From Gammaproteobacteria bacterium (lineage in GTDB: Bacteria; Pseudomonadota; Gammaproteobacteria; Pseudomonadales; Azotimanducaceae): a stretch of 39,285 bases of DNA. The notes below the pieces were generated by a model. That model was not told the DNA's origin, did not search any database, and saw only the letters and a list, made by a program, of their open reading frames with translations. The stretch covers positions 1 to 39,285 of the forward strand of contig JAPOTD010000061.1 of NCBI GenBank assembly GCA_026709365.1, in the 5' to 3' direction. The stretch's first letter is position 1; each line of letters opens with the position of its first letter. A program made the translations under genes and the position numbers. Below are positions 7,247 to 15,711 of this stretch, piece by piece.

Positions 7247-9790
7247 ATGAAAAACAAGCAAAAACCGATGAGGCGATCTGCGGCAGCGCTGCTGGCTTGC
7301 GCCCTGGCCGCCCAAGCAGCGACGGCAGCCGCTCAGGAGTCCGCCGCCGAGGAGGAGTCCGCCGAGGGCGTGGTTGAATTGGAAACCTTCGTCGCTGAGG
7401 AGGAGGTGGAGGATGAGTTCGGCATCCTGCAGACGGACCCGGTCGACTCCGTGTTCGGCTTCGGCAAGACCGTGCTGGAGACGCCGCGCTCGGTGTCCTC
7501 CATCAGCGCGGAATTCCTGGAGCAGTTCAACGCCACCGGCATCAACGACATCGTCAACTTCGTGCCGGGCACCTTCACCACCTCGTTCTTCGGCGTGGCC
7601 GGCTCGCTGGACATCCGCGGCACCTCGGCGGAAAACTACTTTCGCGGGGTCAAGCGCCTGAACAACGAGGGCAACTACCCCACGCCCATCGGCGCCACCG
7701 ACCGGGTGGACGTGGTGCGCGGCCCGATGTCGCCCATCTCCGGGCCGAGCAAGGTGGGCGGCGCGCTGAACTTCATTCCCAAGTCCGCACGCGCCGCCAC
7801 GGGCCAGTACCTCGATGCGCCCTCCGCGCAGATGAGCTACATGACCGGCAGCTGGAGCCGGAGCGTCCTGACCGCAGAGGTCGGCGGCCCGGCGGACATT
7901 GCCGACCGCAGCGCCGGCTACTACCTGTACGGCGAGCTGAGCGACTCCGGCAGCTACTACAACAACGACTTCAACAAGCAGACGCTGCTGCAAGGCTCGT
8001 TCAACATCGACTTGAGCGAGCGCACCCGAGTGGAGTTCGGCGGCATGTTCCAAAACTGGGAAGGCCACGAAAACGGCGGCTGGAACCGGGTGACCCAAGA
8101 CCTCATCGACCACGGCACCTACATCACCGGACGCCCCAGCGCCAACATCGACGGGGCTTTCGGCGACGGCGACGGCCTGATCGAAGAGGCCGAGATCGAT
8201 GCCTGGGAAGCGACCTTGGCCGGCTTGGTCTCCACCGGCGATCCGTTCACGCCGGGCACCGTGAGCTGCTTCACCGGCTTGGTGCCCTTCTGCTTCGAGG
8301 GCAACTTCGAGCCGCTGGACGGCGCCAACATCACCCAGGCGCTGGTGGACCAGCTCGGCCTTGGCCTTGACCCGGCCAGCTTGGGCACGGCGAAGCTCAA
8401 GCGCAGCCAAGTGCTGATCACCGACACCGACCAGTACGACACCGAGGCCATCACCTTCTACTTCGACATCATCCACAACTTCGACAACGGCTGGACGCTG
8501 ACCAACAAGCTGTTCTTCGACTCCCAGGACTACGTCAACGTCGATGCCTACGGCTTCCACAAGATCGCCGACGCCTGGGTGGTGGAGGACCAGTTGATCC
8601 TCGCCAAGGAATTCGAGTCCAACGCCCTAAGCGGCGCCTTTCAGGTGTCGCCCTCGGTGCGCTTCACCGATGCGTTCTACGCCCTCGACTTCACCGACGA
8701 GATCTTCGACCGGGTGGACCTGACCCAAGGCTTCAACGCCCTCTCCGCCCAGCAGTCGGCAAACCGCGCGCCAAAGGGCCAGGAAGCCTACAGCGACTAT
8801 TGGAATTCCGAGTACATGCAGCTCGGCCTCGCCGTCCTTGCCGACCTGAAGATCGGCGAGAAACTGAGCCTGCTGGTGGGCGCGCGCTACGACTACGTTG
8901 ACGCCGAGGGCGAGAACGGCGACGGCGACGGCCCCATCCGCCTGACCACCTTCGACGCCAACGGGGAGCACAAGGCCACCAACAGCGACGACGGCTTCAC
9001 CTACACGGTGAGCGCTTCCTACAGCCTGCCCGGCGGGGTGTCGCCCTACGTCACCATTGCCGAGCAGAAGACCATCGTCTCCGGCTCGGCCGGCGACCTC
9101 GACACCGAGAACATCTTCAACAAGACCTTCCTCGGCAAGTCGGAGCTGACCGAGGCGGGCGTCAAGGCCAGCCTGCTGGAGGGGCGGCTGTTCGCCGCCA
9201 TCGCCTACTACGAGCAGGAGCGCATCGCCTTTGACGCGCAAAGCCCGGTGAGCAACCAGGCGGTGCTGTCCGAGGGCGTGGAGATCGAGCTGCGCTATGC
9301 GCCCATCGACCGGCTAGCGGTAGTGGGCACCTACTCCGACCAGAAGACCGAGGTGCTGACTCCCGGCGGCGTCACGTTCAGCTACTTGGGCGCAGCGAAC
9401 ATGCCCCAGGTCGATCCGGCCACGCTGTTCAGCGGCATGATCGGCGGCAACCAAGTGGTCGGCGAAAAGACCCTGCGCGGCGGCATCCCCGAGGTGACCG
9501 CCAGCGTCTCCGCCAGCTACCGGTTCACCGAGGCGACCACGGCGTCGCTGAGCCTGACCTACGTCGATGAGGTGGCGTCCTCGGTGCTCGGCGGCATCGT
9601 GCTGCCGGACTACACGCTGGTGAACGCCTCGCTGGTCTATGACAACGACAAGTTCAAGATCGGCCTGTACGCCAACAACATCACCGACGAGACCTACTTC
9701 CGGGGCAACTTCCCCAGCCTGTACGGCAACAACGCCGTGCTGCCGGAGCTGCCGCGCAACTGGGCCGCCGAGGTCGCTTACAAATTCTAG
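7247..9790 (+). CDS. TonB-dependent outer-membrane receptor
   Basis: About 847 residues from the ATG at 7247; another in-frame ATG at 7232 adds five residues, and still longer versions are unlikely because they would precede the signal peptide. The N-terminus (MKNKQKPMRRSAAALLACAL) is a Sec signal peptide ending near AAAQE. An acidic linker with a possible TonB-box region follows. Then comes a plug domain with RSVSSISAEFL, LDIRGTS and DRVDVVRGPMSPI, and a long barrel ending in an aromatic residue (AAEVAYKF). Such proteins carry scarce, large or metal-bound solutes across the outer membrane using TonB energy. The ABC importer genes begin 41 bp downstream, suggesting one uptake route; the ligand may be the nitrogen compound processed by this region, though iron chelates cannot be excluded. 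Confidence 0.88.
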   Translation: MKNKQKPMRRSAAALLACALAAQAATAAAQESAAEEESAEGVVELETFVAEEEVEDEFGILQTDPVDSVFGFGKTVLETPRSVSSISAEFLEQFNATGINDIVNFVPGTFTTSFFGVAGSLDIRGTSAENYFRGVKRLNNEGNYPTPIGATDRVDVVRGPMSPISGPSKVGGALNFIPKSARAATGQYLDAPSAQMSYMTGSWSRSVLTAEVGGPADIADRSAGYYLYGELSDSGSYYNNDFNKQTLLQGSFNIDLSERTRVEFGGMFQNWEGHENGGWNRVTQDLIDHGTYITGRPSANIDGAFGDGDGLIEEAEIDAWEATLAGLVSTGDPFTPGTVSCFTGLVPFCFEGNFEPLDGANITQALVDQLGLGLDPASLGTAKLKRSQVLITDTDQYDTEAITFYFDIIHNFDNGWTLTNKLFFDSQDYVNVDAYGFHKIADAWVVEDQLILAKEFESNALSGAFQVSPSVRFTDAFYALDFTDEIFDRVDLTQGFNALSAQQSANRAPKGQEAYSDYWNSEYMQLGLAVLADLKIGEKLSLLVGARYDYVDAEGENGDGDGPIRLTTFDANGEHKATNSDDGFTYTVSASYSLPGGVSPYVTIAEQKTIVSGSAGDLDTENIFNKTFLGKSELTEAGVKASLLEGRLFAAIAYYEQERIAFDAQSPVSNQAVLSEGVEIELRYAPIDRLAVVGTYSDQKTEVLTPGGVTFSYLGAANMPQVDPATLFSGMIGGNQVVGEKTLRGGIPEVTASVSASYRFTEATTASLSLTYVDEVASSVLGGIVLPDYTLVNASLVYDNDKFKIGLYANNITDETYFRGNFPSLYGNNAVLPELPRNWAAEVAYKF

Positions 9791-9831
9791 CCGTCGCCGA
9801 TCAACCCACCGACAGCCCAAGCGCCGCCAGC

Positions 9832-10680
9832 GTGGGACGCCCTGGCCTGCCCGAGCGCCCCACGCGGGCTGACGCCGGGGCTTCGCCAACGGCCGTCGCG
9901 CCCCTTGACCGGGGCCAGCCTGCGCTGATTGAACTGGCCGGCGTCGGGAAAACCTTCGACGGCCGGACCAAGGTGCTGGACGGCATCGACCTGGCGCTGC
10001 CCCGCGGCGAGCTTCTGGCGCTCATTGGCCCGAGCGGCTGCGGCAAGTCAACCCTGCTGAAGCTGATTGCCGGGCTGGTTCGCCAATCCGCCGGGCGCAT
10101 CGTCGTGGGCGGCGGCGCGCCTGCCGAGGCCGAAGGCAAGCTGGGCTTCGTCTTTCAGGACGCCAACCTGCTGCCTTGGTTGAACGCCTTGGACAACGTG
10201 GCGCTGCCGCTGAAGCTGATGGGCGCGCCGAAGGCGAAGCGTCGGCAAACCGCCCGGGAGATGTTGGACATGGTGGGCCTGTCACGAGTTCCCGACCACT
10301 ACCCGCGCGAGCTTTCCGGCGGCATGCGCATGCGGGTGTCCATCGCCCGGGCGCTGGCCACCGGCCCGGAAATCCTGCTGCTCGACGAACCCTTCGGCGC
10401 GCTCGATGAGATGACCCGGAACAGCCTCAACGAGGAGCTGCTGCGGCTGCGGGAGCAGCAGCGCTGGACCGCCGTGTTCGTGACCCACTCGGTGTCGGAG
10501 GCGGTGTTCCTGTCGTCGCGGATTGCGGTGCTCGCCGCCAATCCCGGGCGCGTCCATACGACCAAGCGCATCGACCTGCCCTTCCCGCGCACCGCCCGCA
10601 CCCGGGAACTGCCGGACTTCCACGCGCTGGTGGCGGAGGTGACCCGATCGCTGCACAATGTGCCCGGCCAAACCGCATGA
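9832..10680 (+). CDS. ABC transporter ATP-binding protein (nitrate/taurine/pyrimidine-precursor type)
   Basis: A 282-residue ATPase with Walker A GPSGCGKST (66-74), Q-loop FVFQDANLLPW (Q108), signature LSGGMRMR (160-167), Walker B LLLDEP (181-186) and the H-loop VTHSVSEAV. The Q-loop and D-loop patterns are those of the SsuB/TauB/NrtD/ThiZ family, which serve importers of small anions or heterocycles. The start is GTG at 9832, leaving a ~30-residue N-terminal extension before the conserved domain. It follows the TonB receptor by 41 bp and overlaps or closely adjoins the permease gene, so all four transport genes may be one transcript. Confidence 0.9.
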   Translation: MGRPGLPERPTRADAGASPTAVAPLDRGQPALIELAGVGKTFDGRTKVLDGIDLALPRGELLALIGPSGCGKSTLLKLIAGLVRQSAGRIVVGGGAPAEAEGKLGFVFQDANLLPWLNALDNVALPLKLMGAPKAKRRQTAREMLDMVGLSRVPDHYPRELSGGMRMRVSIARALATGPEILLLDEPFGALDEMTRNSLNEELLRLREQQRWTAVFVTHSVSEAVFLSSRIAVLAANPGRVHTTKRIDLPFPRTARTRELPDFHALVAEVTRSLHNVPGQTA

Positions 10681-10687
10681 GGGCGCC

Positions 10688-11494
10688 TTGAACAAGCCGG
10701 CTGCCAAGTCCCTGCCCTGGCGGGCCCTTGCCTGGCCGTCCGCCTTCGGCATTGCCATGCTGGCGCTTTGGTACGCTGCGGTCCTGTGGGGCGGCCTGCC
10801 CGAATACCAGCTGCCGGCACCCCACCGAGTCGTCGCGGAGGGGCTGAACGAAGCGCCAACGCTTTGGTCGGGGCTGCTGCAGACGCTGTACGCCTGTGTC
10901 CTGGGCTTCACGGCATCGGTGGCGGGCGGCCTGCTGCTGTCCATCCTGCTGGCTTCGAGCAACTGGGCCTACCAAGGCATCTACCCCTACGTGCTGATGC
11001 TGAAAATGATGCCGATCATCGTGCTGGCGCCGATCATCATCATCTGGTTCGGCCAAGGCATCGCCAGCATCACGGTGATCACCTTCCTGATTTGCTTCTT
11101 CCCGATTGTGGCCAACACGACCATGGGCCTGCGCTCCATTGACCGGGACCTCGCGGCGCTGTTTCAGGTCTATGCCGCCACGCCTGCGCAAAGCCTGCTG
11201 CACCTGCGCATCCCGGCGGCGCTGCCGTACTTCTTCACCGGCCTCAAGGTCGCCGCCGCCCTGACGCCGATCGGCGCGCTCTACGGCGACACCGTCGCCG
11301 GCATGGGTTCAGGCAGCCAAGCGGGCTTGGGGTTCGTGGTGGTCATCTTCAGCTCCCAACTCAAGGTGCCGGCGCTGTATGCGGCGGCCTTCACCGCCTG
11401 CGCCATCGGCTTTTTGTTCGTCGGCCTGGTCAATCTGCTGAGCTGGTGGGCGCTGCGCCGCTGGCATGAGTCCTATCTCGGGGAGGAGGCCTGA
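10688..11494 (+). CDS. ABC transporter permease (SsuC/TauC/ThiX-like)
   Basis: A 268-residue inner-membrane permease with about six transmembrane helices. It carries the coupling-loop region LFQVYAATPAQSLLHLRIPAALPYFFTGLK, which contains the EAA-like motif of this importer family. I chose the TTG at 10688, preceded by GAGGG; a GTG at 10658 in the same frame, overlapping the ATPase gene by 23 bp, is the alternative. The end overlaps the substrate-binding lipoprotein gene as TGATG. It works with the adjacent ATPase and binding protein. Confidence 0.88.
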   Translation: MNKPAAKSLPWRALAWPSAFGIAMLALWYAAVLWGGLPEYQLPAPHRVVAEGLNEAPTLWSGLLQTLYACVLGFTASVAGGLLLSILLASSNWAYQGIYPYVLMLKMMPIIVLAPIIIIWFGQGIASITVITFLICFFPIVANTTMGLRSIDRDLAALFQVYAATPAQSLLHLRIPAALPYFFTGLKVAAALTPIGALYGDTVAGMGSGSQAGLGFVVVIFSSQLKVPALYAAAFTACAIGFLFVGLVNLLSWWALRRWHESYLGEEA

Positions 11495-12516
11495 TGCGCC
11501 GACGGCTGTTCGGCCTGGCGCTGCTGGCCGGGCTGGCCGCAGGCTGCGGCAGCGGCCCGGCGACCGAGCCCGCGGCCGGGCCGGCGGCCAACGGCCCCGC
11601 CAAGGCGGTGCTGCAGACCGACTGGTACGCCCAGCCGGAGCACGGCGGCTTCTACCAAGCGCTCGCCAAGGGCTTCTACGCCGAGGAGGGCCTCGACGTC
11701 GAGATTCGCCCCGGCGCCAACATGAACGCCATCCCGCAGATGGTGGCGCTGGGGCGGGTGGACTTTGCCCTGGGCGCCATGGACAGCCTCGTGATCCAGA
11801 GGGCCAGGGGCATTCCCTTGGTGAGCCTGTTTCCCTATTTTCAGCACGATCCGCAATGCGTCCTCTTCCATCCGCAATCGGGCATCAAGCGTTTGGAGGA
11901 CCTCGACGGCCGGGAGGTCATGTTCCAACCCGGCATGATCTACACCGACTTCCTGCAGCGCGCCATGGGGCTGGACCTCAAGCTGCTGCCGATGGACTGG
12001 AGCCTGGCGCGCTTCACCAACGATGAGTCCTTCGTCCAGCAGTGCTTTCTCACCAGCGAGCCGGTCGTGCTGCGTCGGCAGGGCTTTGACCCTGGCGTCA
12101 TCCCAATGTCGGAGTCGGGATTCGATCCCTACCGCCACGTTTACGCCAACGATGAGCTGGTGGCGACCCAGCCGGAGATGGTGGCCGGTTTCATCCGCGC
12201 CTCCATTCGCGGCTGGCGGGACTTCATGAACGGGGACCCGACCCCGGCGTTCGGCCTGATCATGCAAAACAACCCGCAGCAGTCCGTGGCGCTCATGGAG
12301 GACACGCTCGCGCAAATGAAGCGGCACAGCCTGACGGAGGGCGACGTCGAGGCCGGGGAGGCGCTGGGGCAGGTCAACCTGATGCGGGTTCGCAGACTGG
12401 TCCAGCAACTGGATGACATCGGCCTGTTGGACCGTCCGGTGACCGCCCAGGAGATCATTGCGCTGTCCGTGCTGCCCGCATCGCTGGTGGTCGGCGCCAG
12501 CCACGGGCCCGGCTAG
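11494..12516 (+). CDS. Substrate-binding lipoprotein, NMT1/THI5-like
   Basis: A 340-residue periplasmic binding protein. A lipoprotein signal peptide (RRRLFGLALLAGLAAGC, lipid-attached C18) is followed by a low-complexity Ala/Gly/Pro tether. The mature domain starts with DWYAQPEHGGFYQALAKGFY, the hallmark of the NMT1/THI5-like family that includes ThiY and other binders of pyrimidine or aromatic heterocycles. Later segments (MVALGRVDFALGAMDSL, ELVATQPEMVAGFIRAS) also fit. The gene overlaps the permease stop (TGATG) and shares one base with the next gene (TAGTG). The ligand is inferred to be an N-heterocycle because the next gene is an amino-heterocycle deaminase. Confidence 0.88.
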   Translation: MRRRLFGLALLAGLAAGCGSGPATEPAAGPAANGPAKAVLQTDWYAQPEHGGFYQALAKGFYAEEGLDVEIRPGANMNAIPQMVALGRVDFALGAMDSLVIQRARGIPLVSLFPYFQHDPQCVLFHPQSGIKRLEDLDGREVMFQPGMIYTDFLQRAMGLDLKLLPMDWSLARFTNDESFVQQCFLTSEPVVLRRQGFDPGVIPMSESGFDPYRHVYANDELVATQPEMVAGFIRASIRGWRDFMNGDPTPAFGLIMQNNPQQSVALMEDTLAQMKRHSLTEGDVEAGEALGQVNLMRVRRLVQQLDDIGLLDRPVTAQEIIALSVLPASLVVGASHGPG

Positions 12517-13883
12517 TGTCCGGCCAGGCGTCCGCAACGCTGATCCGCGGCGCCCACGTCTGGCAGCATGGCCCCGCCGACCTGCGGGTGGCTGGCAACC
12601 GGATCGCCGAAATCGGTCCCCGGCTGGACGCGACGCCGGGCGCCGAGGTCGTGGAGGCGCAGGGCCAACTGCTTTATCCCGGACTGGTCAATGCCCACCA
12701 CCACGTCGCCCAGTCGTTGAGCAAGGGCCTGCCCGGCGGCATCGACCTGCCGTTGGGCGAGTGGCTGGCGGCGGTGCCCTACCGAATCTGGCCGTTGCTG
12801 ACGCCCGACAGCCTGTACGTCGCGGCCCGCATTGGCTTTGCCGAGCTGCTGCGGGCGGGCTGCACCACCTGCGCCGACCACCACTACCTGTATCACGCCG
12901 ACAGTTCGCCGGAGTTGGAGGATGCCGTCTTCCAAGCCGCGGACGAAGTCGGCATTCGCCTGGTGCTTTGCCGGGGCGGACACACGGTCGCCGGCTCCCA
13001 CCGGGGCTTCGCCCATGCCGGGCTGGCGCCGGAATCCCTGGACCAGTGCCTGCGCGGGCTGCAGGACACCGCCGACCGCCGACACGATCCGGCTGCCGAC
13101 GCCATGAGCCGGGTTGCGGTGGCACCCACTTCGCTGGTGCATACCCACAGCGCCGACCACTTGCGCCAACTGGCGGCTTTCGCCGCCGAGCGCGGGCTGC
13201 GGCGGCACAGCCACCTGCTGGAGGTGCAGCACGACGACGAAGCGGCCCAGGCGGCCCACGGCCTGCGGGCGCTGGACTATGCGGATTCAGTGGGTTGGTT
13301 GGGCGAGGACGTCTGGTATGCGCACTTGGTGCATCTGACTGAGCCGGACGTTGATCGGTTGGCGAAGAGCGGCACCGGCATCGCGCATTGCCCCACGTCA
13401 AACTGCCGATTGGGATCCGGCGTGGCACCCGTGCAGGCGATGGCGGCCGCCGAAATGCCCATCTCCCTCGGCGTGGATGGCTCGGCCTCCGCGGAGTCGG
13501 GAAGCCTGGTGGCCGAGATGAACTTGAGCTGGCTGCTGCACCGCGCACTGGCCGGACCCGAGGCCACCAAGGCGGAAACGGTGGCGCACTGGGCCACCCG
13601 CGGCGGCGCCAAGATGCTCGGCTTCGACGAATTGGGGCAGTTGGAGCCTGGCATGCTGGCGGACTTGGCGCTCTATGACCTCGACCAGCCACGTTTTCAT
13701 GGCTTGTGGCAGCCGGAACTGGCCCCGGTGCTGTGCGGCGAGCCGCTGGCCGCCACCGGCGTGATGGTCAACGGACGGTGGCGTCTGCGTGACGGGGACA
13801 TCCTCGGGCTGAACCGAGACGACCTGCGCCGCGACGCGGAGCGCGAGCTGGCCCGGCTTCAGGGCCTGGCCGCGCAACACTAG
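12516..13883 (+). CDS. 8-oxoguanine-deaminase-like amidohydrolase (TRZ/ATZ group)
   Basis: A 455-residue amidohydrolase. Metal ligands and catalytic residues are visible: VNAHHHVAQSL (H61/H63), a central HSHLLEV, WYAHLVHL and the GVDGSASAESG loop, whose Asp is the catalytic metal ligand. The NAHHH-Q and GVDGSAS combination is typical of the 8-oxoguanine deaminase/isoxanthopterin deaminase cluster, relatives of AtzB and TrzA. An 8-oxoguanine deaminase would give uric acid and ammonia. The start is GTG, sharing one base with the stop of the binding-protein gene, so it is coupled to the importer. The purine permease follows. The family is firm; the precise substrate among aminated purines or pterins is not. 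Confidence 0.8.
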   Translation: MSGQASATLIRGAHVWQHGPADLRVAGNRIAEIGPRLDATPGAEVVEAQGQLLYPGLVNAHHHVAQSLSKGLPGGIDLPLGEWLAAVPYRIWPLLTPDSLYVAARIGFAELLRAGCTTCADHHYLYHADSSPELEDAVFQAADEVGIRLVLCRGGHTVAGSHRGFAHAGLAPESLDQCLRGLQDTADRRHDPAADAMSRVAVAPTSLVHTHSADHLRQLAAFAAERGLRRHSHLLEVQHDDEAAQAAHGLRALDYADSVGWLGEDVWYAHLVHLTEPDVDRLAKSGTGIAHCPTSNCRLGSGVAPVQAMAAAEMPISLGVDGSASAESGSLVAEMNLSWLLHRALAGPEATKAETVAHWATRGGAKMLGFDELGQLEPGMLADLALYDLDQPRFHGLWQPELAPVLCGEPLAATGVMVNGRWRLRDGDILGLNRDDLRRDAERELARLQGLAAQH

Positions 13884-13935
13884 CTTGAGCCCCAGCTTGC
13901 GAACCCCCAACGAACAGGCCAAAGTCCAAAGCCCC

Positions 13936-15234
13936 ATGATGCAACGCTTGGACCGCTTCTTCTCGATCACCGCCCAAGGCAGTTCGCTGCGCCGAGAGCT
14001 CATCGCCGGCATCACCACCTTTCTGGCGATGGCCTACATCACTGTGGTGAACCCGGCCATGCTGTCCGAGACCGGCATGGACTTCGGCGCCGTGTTCGTG
14101 GCGACCTGCCTGGCCGCTGCGGTGGGCACCCTGATCGTCGGCCTGCACGCCAACTACCCCATCGGCATGGCGCCCGGCATGGGGCAGAACGCCTTCTTCA
14201 CCTACGGCGTGGTGCTGGGCATGGGCGTCAGTTGGCAGAGCGCCTTGGGCGCGGTGTTCGTTTCCGGCTTGATCTTCTTAGCACTCAGCGTGCTGCCGGT
14301 GCGGGAGTGGCTGATCAACGCCATCCCCCGTTCGCTGAAGCTCGGCATCTCCGCCGGCGTGGGGTTCTTCCTCGGCATCATCGCCCTCAGCAAGGGCGGC
14401 ATCGTGGTTGACGACCCCGCCACGCTGGTCGGCCTAGGCAGCCTGCGCGAGCCGCAGGCGGCGCTGCTGCTGGCGGGCTTTGCGATCATCGCGGCGCTGA
14501 GCTACCGCAATGTCATGGGCGCGGTGATGATCGGCCTGCTGTCGGTGGCCGCGGTGGGATGGGTGACGGGCATCGCGGAATTCCACGGCTTGGCCTCGCC
14601 TCCGCCTTCTATTGCGCCCGTGTTCCTGCAAATGGACTTCGAGCATCTATTGGAGTGGTCCATGGTGACGGTGGTCGTGACGCTGCTGCTGGTGGACGTG
14701 TTCGACACTGCGGGCACCCTGGTCGGCGTCGCCACCCGCGCCAAAATGCTCGACGAGCAAGGCCGGCTGCCCCGTCTCGGCAAGGCCCTGCTGGCCGACT
14801 CAAGCGCCACCGCCGCCGGCGCCGCGTTGGGCACTTCCTCAACCACCAGCTACATCGAGAGCGCGGCCGGGGTCGAGGCCGGCGGGCGCACTGGCCTGGC
14901 CGCCACGGTCACCGCGGCCCTGTTCCTGCTGTGCCTGTTCGGCGCGCCGCTGGCGCAGAGCATACCGGCCTATGCGGCGGGCGCCGCGCTGCTGTTCGTC
15001 GCCTGCCTCATGGCGCGCTCCCTGGCGGACATGAACTGGGACGACATCACCGAAACGACGCCGGCGCTGGTCACCGCCATCGCCATGCCGCTGACCTACT
15101 CCATCGCCGACGGGATCGGCCTTGGCTTCATTTGCTATGCGGCGATCAAGCTGCTGGCGGGGAGGATCCGCGAATGCCCCGCAGCCGTGCTGGTGGTGGC
15201 CGCAGTGTTCGGCTTGAAGTTCGCCCTTCTGTAG
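13936..15234 (+). CDS. Guanine/hypoxanthine permease (AzgA/PbuG-type NCS2)
   Basis: About 432 residues from the ATG at 13936; a TTG at 13885, directly after the upstream stop, gives a 17-residue longer form. It is a polytopic inner-membrane permease of the AzgA/GhxP/PbuG branch. Recognisable segments are ITTFLAMAYITVVNP, GMAPGMGQNAFFTY, LVDVFDTAGTLVGVA and the TSSTTSYIESAAGVEAGGRT stretch that is highly conserved in these purine:proton symporters. It probably imports guanine or hypoxanthine for the deaminases on either side. Three copies of a 14-bp tandem repeat start at its stop codon. Confidence 0.92.
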   Translation: MMQRLDRFFSITAQGSSLRRELIAGITTFLAMAYITVVNPAMLSETGMDFGAVFVATCLAAAVGTLIVGLHANYPIGMAPGMGQNAFFTYGVVLGMGVSWQSALGAVFVSGLIFLALSVLPVREWLINAIPRSLKLGISAGVGFFLGIIALSKGGIVVDDPATLVGLGSLREPQAALLLAGFAIIAALSYRNVMGAVMIGLLSVAAVGWVTGIAEFHGLASPPPSIAPVFLQMDFEHLLEWSMVTVVVTLLLVDVFDTAGTLVGVATRAKMLDEQGRLPRLGKALLADSSATAAGAALGTSSTTSYIESAAGVEAGGRTGLAATVTAALFLLCLFGAPLAQSIPAYAAGAALLFVACLMARSLADMNWDDITETTPALVTAIAMPLTYSIADGIGLGFICYAAIKLLAGRIRECPAAVLVVAAVFGLKFALL

Positions 15235-15270
15235 TTCGCCCGCTGCAGTTCGCCCGCTGTAGTTCGCTCG
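15229..15270 (+). repeat. Tandem repeat, three 14-bp units
   Basis: Units CTGTAGTTCGCCCG, CTGCAGTTCGCCCG and CTGTAGTTCGCTCG follow head to tail from 15229, 15243 and 15257. The first unit contains the TAG stop of the purine permease, and the last codons of that gene (AAGTTCGCCC) resemble the unit, so the array probably grew from the gene end by slippage. Confidence 0.85.
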
Positions 15271-15300
15271 CTGGTCGGCAGGCGAACGTGCGGCAGAACA

Positions 15301-15546
15301 CTAAATCAGGATGGCGAGGACGGCGGTGAGGGTCGCGATCTGGAGCGCCACCATCAAACCAATAATCCAGCGAATTGACGTGAACTGGCTGTCCATTTTC
15401 CTCTCCAGGGCGTCGAGGTCTTGCTTGGAGGCCAACTCTCCCTGGCCGTTCTTGACGACCAAGGCGATGGCCTCGGCCTGATCTTGCTTCAGGCCAGTCT
15501 CCAGCAGCTGCTTGGCGGCGGTGAGGGTGTCGAATGCGGCGTTCAT
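15301..15546 (-). CDS. Small coiled-coil membrane protein (CCDC90/DUF1640-like)
   Basis: An 81-residue protein: an N-terminal segment (FDTLTAAKQLLETGLKQDQAEAIA), a short coiled coil (ASKQDLDALERKMDSQFTSIRW) and a C-terminal hydrophobic helix from about residue 59 to the end. This layout is that of the widespread bacterial DUF1640/CCDC90-like proteins, whose function is not established; related eukaryotic proteins are mitochondrial. Start ATG at 15546. It sits alone on the minus strand between the purine permease and guanine deaminase genes, and nothing suggests a direct role in purine breakdown. Confidence 0.7.
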   Translation of the reverse strand: MNAAFDTLTAAKQLLETGLKQDQAEAIALVVKNGQGELASKQDLDALERKMDSQFTSIRWIIGLMVALQIATLTAVLAILI

Positions 15547-15711
15547 CTGATCTCCTAAGATACCAGATTACGGAAGTTCTGATTCAGCCGAAGCCGAAGA
15601 TTCCCCGTGGAAGCCGCCGCCCAAGTCCCATACACTGCCCAGATGGCGGCGCGAACGATGGCACGGGCGGCAGTTTGGGGTTTAACGTCATTTGGGATCA
15701 GTGTTTGACGC

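Noticed and set aside
15659-15673. TGGCACG near the guanine deaminase start as a sigma-54 promoter
   Set aside because: The -24 half fits, but the bases at the -12 position read GCAG, so the required GC spacing fails.
15547-15711. Purine riboswitch ahead of guanine deaminase
   Set aside because: The conserved three-way-junction core bases of purine aptamers were not found; the region is only a probable promoter.
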